Source of the DNA: Wenxinia marina DSM 24838
GTDB lineage: Bacteria > Pseudomonadota > Alphaproteobacteria > Rhodobacterales > Rhodobacteraceae
Length of the DNA: 54,303 bases
Reading direction: 5' to 3'
NCBI RefSeq assembly: GCF_000379485.1
Contig: NZ_KB902312.1
Span: 190,659 to 244,961, forward strand
In this document: positions 34,799 through 42,253 of the stretch, one piece after another
How positions within the stretch are numbered: position 1 is the first letter of the stretch
Layout: every line of letters starts with the position of its first letter
The notes under the pieces: model-generated
Database searches by the model: none
Told to the model about the DNA's origin: nothing
The model's input: only the letters and a program-made list of their open reading frames with translations
Made by a program: the position numbers and the translations under genes

Positions 34799-35929
34799 TC
34801 ACTCCGTCGCCTCCGTCCGCACCTTGCGCGGATCGGGCTTGGGCGGGCGGCGCATCGCGAAGAACACCCGCTCCAGCGGGCCGCGCACCATCTGGTCGAG
34901 CGCGCCCGTGAACAGGATCACGAGGGCCTGGATCACCACGATCAGCTCGCGCGGGATCGTCGTCCAGAAGGCCAGCTCGGCCCCGCCCTGGTAGAGGAAG
35001 CCGAACAGGATCGCCGCGAGGAACACGCCGAACGGATGGCTGCGCCCCATCAGCGCCACCGCGATCCCGATGAAGCCCGCGCCCTCGGTCGCGTTCAGGA
35101 CCAGCCGCTCCGCCTCGCCCATGACGTTGTTGATCGCCATCATCCCGGCGAGGCCGCCGGAGATCAGCATGGTGATCATGATGATCCGCGTCGGGTTGAT
35201 GCCGGCGTACTTCGCCGCCGGCTCGGAATGGCCGAAGGCGCGGATCTCGTAGCCGAGGCGGGTGCGCCAGATGAGCGCCCAGAGCGCGACGCAGGCGGCG
35301 ATGGCGACGAAGAAGGAGACGTTCGCCGGGGTGCCGCGGAACAGCACCTGGTCGCCGAACGAGAACATCTCCTGGAAGGTCGGCAGGTGGGTGCCGGGCT
35401 GGAACGTGGTCGTCGCCGGCTCCATCGAGCCGGTGGGCTTCATCGGCCCGACCAGCAGGTAGTTCAGCAGCGCCGCGGCGATGAAGTTGAACATGATCGT
35501 CGTGATGACGATGTGGCTGCCCCGCTTGGCCTGCAGGAAGGCCGGGATCGCCGCCCACGCCGCGCCCGCCAGCGCCGCCCCCAGCGATGCGGCGACCAGC
35601 GCCAGCGTCCAGTGCGGCCACGGCATGTAGAGGCAGACCAGCGCGACGCCAACGCCCCCCAGCATCGCCTGCCCCTCGCCGCCGATGTTAAACAGGCGCG
35701 CATGGATCGCGATCGCGACCGCGAGGCCGGTGAAGACGAAGTTGGTGGCGTAGTACAGCGTGTAGCCCCACCCGTAGGTGGATCCCAGCGCCCCCTGCAC
35801 CATCAGCTTGAGCGCTTCCCACGGGTTCTCGCCGATGGCCAGGATCACCAGCGCCGAGATGAACGCCGCGAGGATCAGCGAGATCAGAGGCACGAGGATC
35901 ACTTCGGCCCAGGCGGGCATCTTCTGCAT
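34799..35929 (-). CDS. Nucleoside ABC transporter permease (first)
   Basis: A 376-residue BPD_transp_2 permease of the YufP/NupP type. After a cytoplasmic start (MQKMPAWAEVILVPLISL) it has about nine helices, the motif ATNFVFTGLAVAIAIHARLFNIGGEGQAMLGG, and coupling segment YEIRAFGHSEPAAKYAGI. It is longer than the second permease, as in other BMP systems. The gene starts 2 bp after the ATPase stop. Its C-terminus is basic and Pro-rich. Confidence 0.9.
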   Translation of the reverse strand: MQKMPAWAEVILVPLISLILAAFISALVILAIGENPWEALKLMVQGALGSTYGWGYTLYYATNFVFTGLAVAIAIHARLFNIGGEGQAMLGGVGVALVCLYMPWPHWTLALVAASLGAALAGAAWAAIPAFLQAKRGSHIVITTIMFNFIAAALLNYLLVGPMKPTGSMEPATTTFQPGTHLPTFQEMFSFGDQVLFRGTPANVSFFVAIAACVALWALIWRTRLGYEIRAFGHSEPAAKYAGINPTRIIMITMLISGGLAGMMAINNVMGEAERLVLNATEGAGFIGIAVALMGRSHPFGVFLAAILFGFLYQGGAELAFWTTIPRELIVVIQALVILFTGALDQMVRGPLERVFFAMRRPPKPDPRKVRTEATE

Positions 35930-35931
35930 CG

Positions 35932-37572
35932 CTATACCTCCTTCGCCGCGGACCCGCCGGCCCGGGCGAGCTGCGCCTCGACCTCAGCGGCGTCGTGCGG
36001 GCGGTCGGTGTCGGTGATGCCGGCCATGAGCAGGCCGAGCTCGCGGGCGTCGGTCTCGGACGGCAGGCGCTCGCCCATGATGCGGCCGTCGAACATGACG
36101 ACGATCCGGTCCGACAGCGACATGATCTCGTCCAGCTCGACCGAGACGAGGAGCACCGCCTTGCCCTCGTCGCGCAGGGCGACGATCTGCTGGTGGATGA
36201 ATTCGATGGCGCCGATGTCGACGCCGCGGGTCGGCTGGCCGACGAGCAGAAGGTCGGGATTGCGCTCGATCTCGCGCGCGACCACGATCTTCTGCTGGTT
36301 GCCGCCGGAAAAGCTCTTGGCGGGCAGCGCCGGGTTCGGCGGGCGGACGTCGAAGCGCTTCATCTTCGCCTCGGTGTCGGCGCGGATGGCGGCGTTGTCG
36401 GTCAGGATCCCGCGATTGTACTTGGGATCGTCGTGGTAGCCGAAGGCGACGTTCTCCCACGCGGCGAAGTCCATGATCAGCCCCTCGCGCTGGCGGTCCT
36501 CGGGCACGTGCGCGATGCCCCGGCGGCGGCGCGAACGGCCGTCGGACTTCGCCCCGGTCAGGTCGATCGGCTCGCCGTTCACGAGGATCGTGCCGCGTGC
36601 CTTCTCGTACCCGCCGAGGACCTCCAGCAGTTCGGACTGACCGTTTCCGGCGACGCCGGCGATGCCGACGATCTCGCCCGCGCGGACGTCGAAGGAAACG
36701 CCCTTCACCCGCTCCACGCCCTTGTCGTCGGTGACGTGGAGGTCCTTGACCTCCAGGACCCTTGCGCCCGGCTTCGCGACGTCCTTCTCGACCTGGAGGA
36801 GGACCTTGCGGCCGACCATCAGCTCGGCCAGCTCCGTCGGGTTGGTCTCGGCCGTCTTCACCGTCGCTGTCATCTCGCCTCGGCGCATGACGCTGACGGT
36901 GTCGGTGATGTCCATGATCTCGCGCAGCTTGTGCGTGATGAGGATGATCGTCTTGCCCTGCGCCTTCAGCCCTTCGAGGATGCGGAACAGGTGGTCCGCC
37001 TCGGCGGGGGTGAGGACGCCCGTGGGCTCGTCGAGGATCAGGATGTCGGCGCCGCGGTAGAGCGCCTTGAGGATCTCCACCCGCTGCTGCATGCCGACGC
37101 CGATATCCTCGATCTTCGCGTCGGGCTCGACGTTCAGCTCGTACTCCTCGGCCAGCTGCTTCAGCTCGCGCCGGGCGCGGGAGAGGGAGGGCATCAGCAG
37201 CGCCGAGTCCTCGGCGCCGAGGACGACGTTCTCGAGCACGGTGAAGTTCTCGACCAGCTTGAAGTGCTGGAACACCATGCCGATGCCGGCGGCGATGGCG
37301 GCCTGGCTGTCGGGGATCTGCACCTGCTTGCCGTTGATCCAGATCTCGCCGGCGTCGGCCTTGTAGAAGCCGTAGAGGATCGACATCAGCGTCGACTTGC
37401 CGGCGCCGTTCTCGCCGATGATGCCGTGGATGGTGCCGGGCATCACGCGGATCGAGATGTCCTTGTTGGCCTGTACGGGGCCGAAGGCCTTGGAGATGCC
37501 CTTCAGCTCGATCGCGGGGACCGTGCCGTCGGCCGCTGTGCCTGCCTGCATGCTGTCGTCCGCCTGGGTCAT
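35932..37572 (-). CDS. Nucleoside ABC transporter ATP-binding protein (two fused ATPase domains)
   Basis: A 546-residue protein with tandem ABC domains as in YufO/NupO and MglA/RbsA. Domain one (about 25-260) has Walker A GENGAGKST, the signature-like GVGMQQRVEIL and Walker B ILILDEPTGVL. Domain two (about 285-520) has a degenerate Walker A GVAGNGQSE, an intact SFSGGNQQK signature and a Walker B-like LLLVGQPTRGVD lacking the catalytic Glu, as is usual for this class. The ATG overlaps the lipoprotein stop as ATGA. Confidence 0.93.
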   Translation of the reverse strand: MTQADDSMQAGTAADGTVPAIELKGISKAFGPVQANKDISIRVMPGTIHGIIGENGAGKSTLMSILYGFYKADAGEIWINGKQVQIPDSQAAIAAGIGMVFQHFKLVENFTVLENVVLGAEDSALLMPSLSRARRELKQLAEEYELNVEPDAKIEDIGVGMQQRVEILKALYRGADILILDEPTGVLTPAEADHLFRILEGLKAQGKTIILITHKLREIMDITDTVSVMRRGEMTATVKTAETNPTELAELMVGRKVLLQVEKDVAKPGARVLEVKDLHVTDDKGVERVKGVSFDVRAGEIVGIAGVAGNGQSELLEVLGGYEKARGTILVNGEPIDLTGAKSDGRSRRRRGIAHVPEDRQREGLIMDFAAWENVAFGYHDDPKYNRGILTDNAAIRADTEAKMKRFDVRPPNPALPAKSFSGGNQQKIVVAREIERNPDLLLVGQPTRGVDIGAIEFIHQQIVALRDEGKAVLLVSVELDEIMSLSDRIVVMFDGRIMGERLPSETDARELGLLMAGITDTDRPHDAAEVEAQLARAGGSAAKEV

Positions 37573-38087
37573 GGGGTCACGATGCGGTAGCCGCCGCCGC
37601 TGACCGGCACGGCGCAGGCGCCCGGGGCGACCTGCGGCATCGCGGTGTAGTGGGTGAACCGCGCGGCGGCCTCGTCGGAGCAGCGGGGCAGGGTGATGCG
37701 GGCGTAGCCCTGGTCCTGCATGCAGGCGGCGACGACGCGCGTGCGCAGGCCTGCGTTGCTGTCGTAGCTGACGATGTCGCCCCCGATGGTGTCGCCGCCG
37801 GTGGTGCGGCAGATTTCCTCGCCGGTGATCGAGGTGCGGCAGCGGGTGCGCTGGGGCGTGGTGAATTCGGGGGTGGTGCGGATCTGCGTGTTCGCGGGCA
37901 CCTCGCGCGCGGCGTCGACCTCGCAGGCCGTCAGCGCGCGCTCCATCCGGGCCGGGTCGGCGCCGGCGCGATACCAAAGGGACGGGTCCGGCCGCGGCGG
38001 CATGCACGCGGCGAGCGCCAGCGGCACCGCCAGCGTGGCGGCGGTGCCGAGGGCCGGCCCGAAGGCGCTGGGGCGTCCATGGATCAT
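37569..38087 (-). CDS. Lipoprotein within the nucleoside transporter operon
   Basis: A 172-residue protein. The leader is long, with a hydrophobic core and lipobox in LALAACMPPRPD, making Cys28 the likely lipidated residue. The mature part has four more Cys (TACEVDAAREV, RTRCRTS, EEICRTTGG, AACMQDQGY, RCSDE region) and a block around GYARITLPRC. A similar Cys-containing pattern occurs in other Rhodobacteraceae lipoproteins, function unknown. It is placed after the BMP terminator and coupled by ATGA to the ATPase gene, so it may be an accessory of the transporter. Confidence 0.75.
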   Translation of the reverse strand: MIHGRPSAFGPALGTAATLAVPLALAACMPPRPDPSLWYRAGADPARMERALTACEVDAAREVPANTQIRTTPEFTTPQRTRCRTSITGEEICRTTGGDTIGGDIVSYDSNAGLRTRVVAACMQDQGYARITLPRCSDEAAARFTHYTAMPQVAPGACAVPVSGGGYRIVTP

Positions 38088-38105
38088 CGGGCTGTCCTTG
38101 CGAAA

Positions 38106-38133
38106 GGGGCCGCGCCGTCGCCGACGCGGCCCC
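38106..38133 (-). terminator. Terminator or attenuator after the binding-protein gene
   Basis: A 9-bp exact stem GGGGCCGCG/CGCGGCCCC with a 10-nt loop lies 24 bp after the BMP gene stop and is followed on the minus strand by TTTCGC. Partial termination here would give the binding protein in excess over the membrane components, as is common in ABC operons. Confidence 0.7.
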
Positions 38134-38156
38134 CCCTGTGCGTCATGCGGGGCGGC

Positions 38157-39152
38157 TCAGAACTGGACCGCCGGGCAGGTCTCGTCCGACATGTAGTCGT
38201 GCACCTCGATCGAGCCGTCCTCGATGCCGGCCATCGCCTCGTCGACGGCGGCCTGCATCTCGGCGGTGATCAGGTCGGCGTTGTTCTCGTCGACCGCGAC
38301 GCCCACGCCGCCGTTCGCCACGCCCATCACCTGGACGCCGGTCTCGACCTCGGGGCCGGCCGACATCGCGTCGTAGACGGCGTTGTCGACGCGCTTGAGC
38401 ATCGAGGTCAGGACCTGGCCGGGGTGCAGGTAGTTCTGGTTGCTGTCGACGCCGATGGACAGGATGCCCTGGTCGGCGGCGGTCTGCAGCACGCCCACGC
38501 CGGTGCCGCCGGCGGCGGCGAACACGACGTCGGCGCCCTGGCTGATCTGCGCCTGCGTCAGCTCGGAGCCCTTCACCGGGTCGTTCCACGCGGCCGGCGT
38601 CGTGCCGGTCATGTTGGCGATCACGGTCGCGTCGGGGTTGGTGTCCATCACGCCCTGGGCGTAGCCGCAGCCGAACTTGCGGATCAGCGGGATGTCCATG
38701 CCGCCGATGAAGCCGACGGTGCCGCTCTCGGAGGCCATCGCGGCGAGCACGCCGACGAGGTAGGAGCCCTCGTGCTCGTCGAACACGACCGAGCGGACGT
38801 TCGGCGCCTCGACCACGGCGTCGATGATGACGAAGGTGGTGTCCGGGTAGTCCGGCGCCACGGTTTCGAGCGCGGTCTGATTCGAGAAGCCGGCCATGAT
38901 GACGGGGTTGTAGCCGGCCTCGGCGAAGCGGCGGATCGCCTGCTCGCGCTGGGCGTCGGACTGCAGCTCGACCTCGGCGTAGGTGCCGCCGGTCTCCTCG
39001 GCCCAGCGCTCCGCGCCGTTCCAGGAACTCTCGTTGAACGACTTGTCGAACTTGCCGCCCAGGTCGAAGATCACCGCCGGATCGGCGAGCGCGGCGCCGG
39101 CCGTGACGGCGAGCGCGGCGGTGGCGCCGAGAAGCGATTTCATGAAGGTCAT
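38157..39152 (-). CDS. BMP-family nucleoside-binding protein of an ABC transporter
   Basis: A 331-residue periplasmic binding protein of the basic membrane protein (PnrA/BmpA/NupN) family. The signal peptide MTFMKSLLGATAALAVTAGAALA is cleaved near residue 24. Family motifs are FDLGGKFDKSFNESSWNGAERW, the EQAIRRFAEAGYNPVIMAGFSNQ block, GFIGGMDIPLIRKFGCGYAQG and VVFAAAGGTGVGVLQTA. PnrA-type proteins bind purine nucleosides; the PNP gene in the same operon supports that here. It uses GGGAGAGACCC as ribosome-binding region. Confidence 0.93.
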   Translation of the reverse strand: MTFMKSLLGATAALAVTAGAALADPAVIFDLGGKFDKSFNESSWNGAERWAEETGGTYAEVELQSDAQREQAIRRFAEAGYNPVIMAGFSNQTALETVAPDYPDTTFVIIDAVVEAPNVRSVVFDEHEGSYLVGVLAAMASESGTVGFIGGMDIPLIRKFGCGYAQGVMDTNPDATVIANMTGTTPAAWNDPVKGSELTQAQISQGADVVFAAAGGTGVGVLQTAADQGILSIGVDSNQNYLHPGQVLTSMLKRVDNAVYDAMSAGPEVETGVQVMGVANGGVGVAVDENNADLITAEMQAAVDEAMAGIEDGSIEVHDYMSDETCPAVQF

Positions 39153-39301
39153 GGGTCTCTCCCGTTGATTGTTCTTCGTCCGACCCGCAGGTGCGGGCGG
39201 ACCTTATCCGCGGCATGTCAGGACAATTCGCGTGTCTGAGTCAATTTAGGGCAGTGGCCCGCGCGGCGGTCAACCTCAATTTCGTCGCGTCAGCGTGCGA
39301 T

Positions 39302-39317
39302 TTGACCAGATGGTCAG
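39302..39317. promoter_or_regulatory. RutR-like operator candidate upstream of the nucleoside operon
   Basis: The core TGACCA-GA-TGGTCA is a perfect dyad; with flanks it reads TTGACCAGATGGTCAG, one base from the E. coli RutR consensus TTGACCAnnTGGTCAA as I remember it. RutR-type TetR regulators respond to uracil and control pyrimidine and purine metabolism. The site lies 150 bp upstream of the BMP gene and overlaps the end of rimI by a few bases. Confidence 0.55.
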
Positions 39318-39739
39318 AAATGCGGCGACGCGATCCGCTTCCGGAGGACCAGTGCGTCGGTGGCCGGTCCGTCCTTGCGGGCGTAGTAGCGCCGCCGGCG
39401 GCCCGCTTCCTGGTAGCCGGCAACGGCATAGAGGGCGCGGGCGGCGTCATTGTCTTCGGCCACGTCGAGGAAGACGGCCTCGGCACCCGCAGCCCGGGCC
39501 CCGTCCTCGAACGCGGCGAGCGCGGCGCGGGCGTGGCCCTGCCGGCGGTGGGCGGGGTCGGTGGCGAGCGTGAGGATCTCGGCCTCGTCCGCGATCACCC
39601 GGCCGAGGACGAAGGCGGGACCGTGCACCTCGAGGACCGCGCCGGGGGCGGCGAGGAGGGCGGCGAACTCGCCCGCGCTCCATCCCCGCTCGTCCGGGAA
39701 GGCGGCGGCGTGGAGGGCCGCGAGCGCCGCGGGGGTCAT
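39314..39739 (-). CDS. rimI: Ribosomal-protein-alanine N-acetyltransferase-like GNAT
   Basis: A 141-residue GNAT protein. The acetyl-CoA site reads ILTLATDPAHRRQGHARAAL (motif A, with R-R-x-G-x-A), and the C-terminal part has FLDVAEDNDAARALYAVAGYQEAGRRRRYYAR, as in RimI. RimI acetylates the N-terminal Ala of ribosomal protein S18. Its start overlaps the tsaB stop as ATGA, and tsaB-rimI pairing is widespread. The shorter N-terminus than E. coli RimI (148) is within family range. Confidence 0.88.
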   Translation of the reverse strand: MTPAALAALHAAAFPDERGWSAGEFAALLAAPGAVLEVHGPAFVLGRVIADEAEILTLATDPAHRRQGHARAALAAFEDGARAAGAEAVFLDVAEDNDAARALYAVAGYQEAGRRRRYYARKDGPATDALVLRKRIASPHF

Positions 39740-40320
39740 CGCAGGATGACCGGCGGCGGGTCCGACGGCGGCGCCGCGTCGGCGGCCCGGACGTAGAGCG
39801 GCGCAGGACGCGGTGCCCCGGTGCCGAGCCGCCGGGCGGCGATCCGGGCGATCCGGCGCACCGCCTCGTCCGGTCCGATGGGGGGAAGAGCGTCCGCCGG
39901 CGCTTCGTCGCCCGGGGTCAGCGCCGGCTCGGTCATGCCGTCCGCCGTGAAGGTCTGCTGGTACACCTGTCCGCGAGGCGCCGTGACGATGGCGCTGCAG
40001 GGCTGCGGGGCACCGTCCGCCAGAGCCTCGAACGCGGACACGCCCACCGCCTCGACCCCCAGCCCCAGCGCCAGTCCCCGCGCCGCCGCCACCGCGATCC
40101 GCAGGCCGGTGAAGTTGCCCGGCCCGGTGCCGACGCCGATCCCGTCCAGGTCGCGCCAGCCGAGGCCGGCCTCGGCCAGCACCTCCTCCAGCAGCGGCAT
40201 CAGCCGTTCGGCCTGACCGCGGGACATCTCCTCCACCCGTTCGGCGAGGATCCGATTCCCGGACAGCAACGCGGCCGCGCAATGCGCGGCCGACGTGTCG
40301 AAGGCGAGGAGGGTGGTCAC
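39736..40320 (-). CDS. tsaB: tRNA t6A biosynthesis protein TsaB
   Basis: A subunit of the complex that adds threonylcarbamoyl to A37 of ANN-decoding tRNAs, acting with TsaD and TsaE. The 194-residue protein starts MTTLLAFDTSAAHCAAALL and has the ASKHA-type core IGVGTGPGNFTGLRIAVAAARGLA (about 60-83). The C-terminus is shorter than in E. coli TsaB (231), as in other alphaproteobacteria. It is coupled to rimI by ATGA overlap and follows the NifU-like gene by 9 bp. Confidence 0.92.
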   Translation of the reverse strand: MTTLLAFDTSAAHCAAALLSGNRILAERVEEMSRGQAERLMPLLEEVLAEAGLGWRDLDGIGVGTGPGNFTGLRIAVAAARGLALGLGVEAVGVSAFEALADGAPQPCSAIVTAPRGQVYQQTFTADGMTEPALTPGDEAPADALPPIGPDEAVRRIARIAARRLGTGAPRPAPLYVRAADAAPPSDPPPVILR

Positions 40321-40329
40321 GGGGACGCG

Positions 40330-40896
40330 TCAGGCCGCGACGGGGCGGACCTCGACGACCTCGGGGATGTAGTGCCGCAGCAGGTTCTCGATGCCCATCT
40401 TCAGCGTCAGGGTCGAGGACGGGCAGCCTGCGCAGGCGCCCTGCATGTGCAGGTAGACGATGCCCCGGTCGAAGCCGTGGAAGGTGATGTCGCCGCCGTC
40501 CTGCGCGACCGCCGGGCGGACGCGGGTGTCCAGCAGTTCCTTGATCTGCTCGACGATGGCGCCGTCCTCGCCGGTATGCTCGGCATGGCCGACGGCGGCC
40601 GAGCCGGCCTCGCCCTCCATCACCGGCGCGCCGGACTGGTAATGCTCCATGATCGCGCCGAGGATCGCGGGCTTGGCGTGATCCCAGGCGACGCTGTCGG
40701 CCTTGGTCACGGTGACGAAATCGGTGCCGAAGAACACGCCCGTCACGCCGTCCACGCCGAATATGCGGGAGGCGAGGGGCGACTTGCCGGCGGCGTCGGC
40801 GGTGGGGAAGTCGGCGGTCCCGGCCTCCAGCACTTCCTTGCCGGGCAGGAACTTGAGCGTCGCCGGGTTCGGGGTGGATTCGGTCTGGATGAACAT
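40330..40896 (-). CDS. NifU-like iron-sulfur cluster scaffold (Nfu type)
   Basis: A 188-residue protein with an N-terminal Nfu domain (MFIQTESTPNPATLKFLPGKEVL, about 1-90) and a C-terminal NifU-like domain (about 105-185) with the cluster-binding C-x-x-C in GACAGCPSSTLTLK. Nfu proteins deliver Fe-S clusters to targets such as aconitase and lipoyl synthase. I start at the ATG with AAAGG nine bases upstream; a TTG three codons earlier overlaps this site and is unlikely. Confidence 0.92.
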   Translation of the reverse strand: MFIQTESTPNPATLKFLPGKEVLEAGTADFPTADAAGKSPLASRIFGVDGVTGVFFGTDFVTVTKADSVAWDHAKPAILGAIMEHYQSGAPVMEGEAGSAAVGHAEHTGEDGAIVEQIKELLDTRVRPAVAQDGGDITFHGFDRGIVYLHMQGACAGCPSSTLTLKMGIENLLRHYIPEVVEVRPVAA

Positions 40897-41010
40897 CGCG
40901 GCCAACCTTTGTTGTCAGGCTCCTCATATGCGGGGAGAGGCCTCACCCGTCAAGGATTGGAACCATTCTAAAGAAGCGGCGGAGCAGTGGAAAGGGACCT
41001 GAAACGGGAC

Positions 41011-41041
41011 GGGCCCGGCCGGCGCGGGGCCGGCCGGACCC
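41011..41041 (-). terminator. Terminator after the small exported-protein gene
   Basis: A GC stem of two CCGGCCGG blocks with a 7-nt loop, extended by GGG/CCC across one mismatch, lies 8 bp after the stop. On the minus strand it is followed by GTCCCGTTTCAG, a poor T-run, so termination strength is uncertain. Confidence 0.6.
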
Positions 41042-41048
41042 GAGGAAG

Positions 41049-41372
41049 TCACATCCGCGAGATTTCGACGCGGTCCTGCGACAGGACCTGGCCGTCCGCC
41101 TCGATCACCGCGATCACGTCGGTCACCGGCGTCCGGTCGAGCGAGACCTTGACGTTGGTGTTCGCGCCGGCCGTCAGCGGGGCCGAGCCGAGCAGCGTGC
41201 CGTTCAGGTTCTGGATCAGCAGCGTCGCGTCGGTGGCCGAGGTCACGAGGTTCAGCTCGAGATTCGTGCTGGCGTTCTGCGCCGGCTGGATCGCGACGTA
41301 GCTGGTGTCGGCGGCGGCGAGGGTGGCGGTGCCGACGGTGGCGGCGAGCGCGAGGGCGAGAATGCGGGTCAT
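41049..41372 (-). CDS. Small exported protein of unknown function
   Basis: A 107-residue protein with a clear signal peptide, MTRILALALAATVGTATLAAA, cleaved near residue 21. The mature part of about 85 residues is rich in Thr, Leu, Asn and Val and looks all-beta, with alternating patterns (NLELNLVTSATDATLLIQNL and NVKVSLDRTPVTDVIAVIEADG). No Cys. AGAAGGAAGACCAAG precedes the ATG. A small 6-bp hairpin lies in the leader. No family recognised. Confidence 0.75.
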   Translation of the reverse strand: MTRILALALAATVGTATLAAADTSYVAIQPAQNASTNLELNLVTSATDATLLIQNLNGTLLGSAPLTAGANTNVKVSLDRTPVTDVIAVIEADGQVLSQDRVEISRM

Positions 41373-41738
41373 CTTGGTCTTCCTTCTTTGATCTTCAGGG
41401 CGGCGTGTCTGCCGCCGTGCCGATCAGGAAAGCGCTGTGACGGCTCCGGGCAACGGCCTGAAACATCACGAAAAAACGATGCTGTGTCGGAAGGCGTACG
41501 ATCTTGAAAACGACACCGCGGGGACGGGTGGCCGGTTCTGTCGCACGGCCGCACAGGCCATTTCACACACCTGCACCGTCCGCCGGTGATCTGCCTGCGT
41601 CATGAGCACGACGGGCCTCTCACCGGACGGGCGCCGAGGCCGACACATAACCGTGATCAGGCGCGTTCGTGAACGACGGATCGACGGCGACGGACGTACG
41701 ATGCCCGTCCGCCGGGGGGCCGGGGCCGACGGCCGGGC
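41373..41738. other. 366-bp intergenic region without a supported gene
   Basis: This gap separates the small exported-protein gene from uspA. It contains a GGCGGC/GCCGCC hairpin (41399-41416) in the leader of the exported-protein gene and AT-richer patches including a run of six A about 100 bp upstream of that gene, where a promoter may lie. A 65-codon minus frame here is Arg/Pro-rich, without a ribosome-binding site, and is not accepted. No tRNA or repeat was seen. Confidence 0.6.
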
Positions 41739-42194
41739 TCAGGTGATCGCTTCGAGCCGTTCCTTGGACATCGTGCCCGGCACGATCGTCACCGGGATGT
41801 CGAGGCTTCCGGCATTCCGCGTCATCTCGGTCACCAGCGGCCCGGGTCCCTTGCGATCGGCCCCGGCGCCGAGGACGAGGACGCCGATCTCGGGGTCCTC
41901 CTTGATCTGCGCCAGGATCTCGGGGACCGCGTCGCCCTCGCGGATCACCAGCTCGGGGTTCACCCCCTGCTTGTCGCGCATCCACTTGGCGAAGACGTCG
42001 AAATGCGCGCTGATCCGCTCGCGCGCCTCCTCGCGCATGATCTCGGCCACGCCCATCCAGTGGTTGAACTCCTCCGGGGGGATCACCGACAGGATCACCA
42101 CGCCGCCACCGGTATGGGCGGCCCGCATCGCGGCGAAGCGCATGGCGTTGAGGCACTCGCGGCTGTCGTCGAGGATGACGAGGAACTTGCGCAT
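41739..42194 (-). CDS. Universal stress protein (UspA family)
   Basis: A 151-residue single-domain Usp. The start MRKFLVILDDSRECLNAMRFAAMRAAHTGG gives the first strand with the D-D-S nucleotide-site pattern. The ATP-binding-type loop G-x2-G-x9-G-S/T is only partly matched: VLGAGADRKGPGPLVTEM contains the glycines but the final GS is replaced. This suggests weak or no ATP binding, or an alternative ligand. Usp proteins act in stress survival by varied means. It follows the downstream end of the ilvE-linked membrane gene by 59 bp. Confidence 0.87.
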   Translation of the reverse strand: MRKFLVILDDSRECLNAMRFAAMRAAHTGGGVVILSVIPPEEFNHWMGVAEIMREEARERISAHFDVFAKWMRDKQGVNPELVIREGDAVPEILAQIKEDPEIGVLVLGAGADRKGPGPLVTEMTRNAGSLDIPVTIVPGTMSKERLEAIT

Positions 42195-42253
42195 TGGGGC
42201 CTCCCGCTGACGGCGGCGATAATGACGAAGCGCCCGCGAGCCCGCAACCGGCG

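Noticed and set aside
41369-41566. 65-codon minus frame upstream of the small exported-protein gene
   Set aside because: No ribosome-binding site, Arg/Pro/His-rich composition, and it covers the likely promoter and leader of the real gene.
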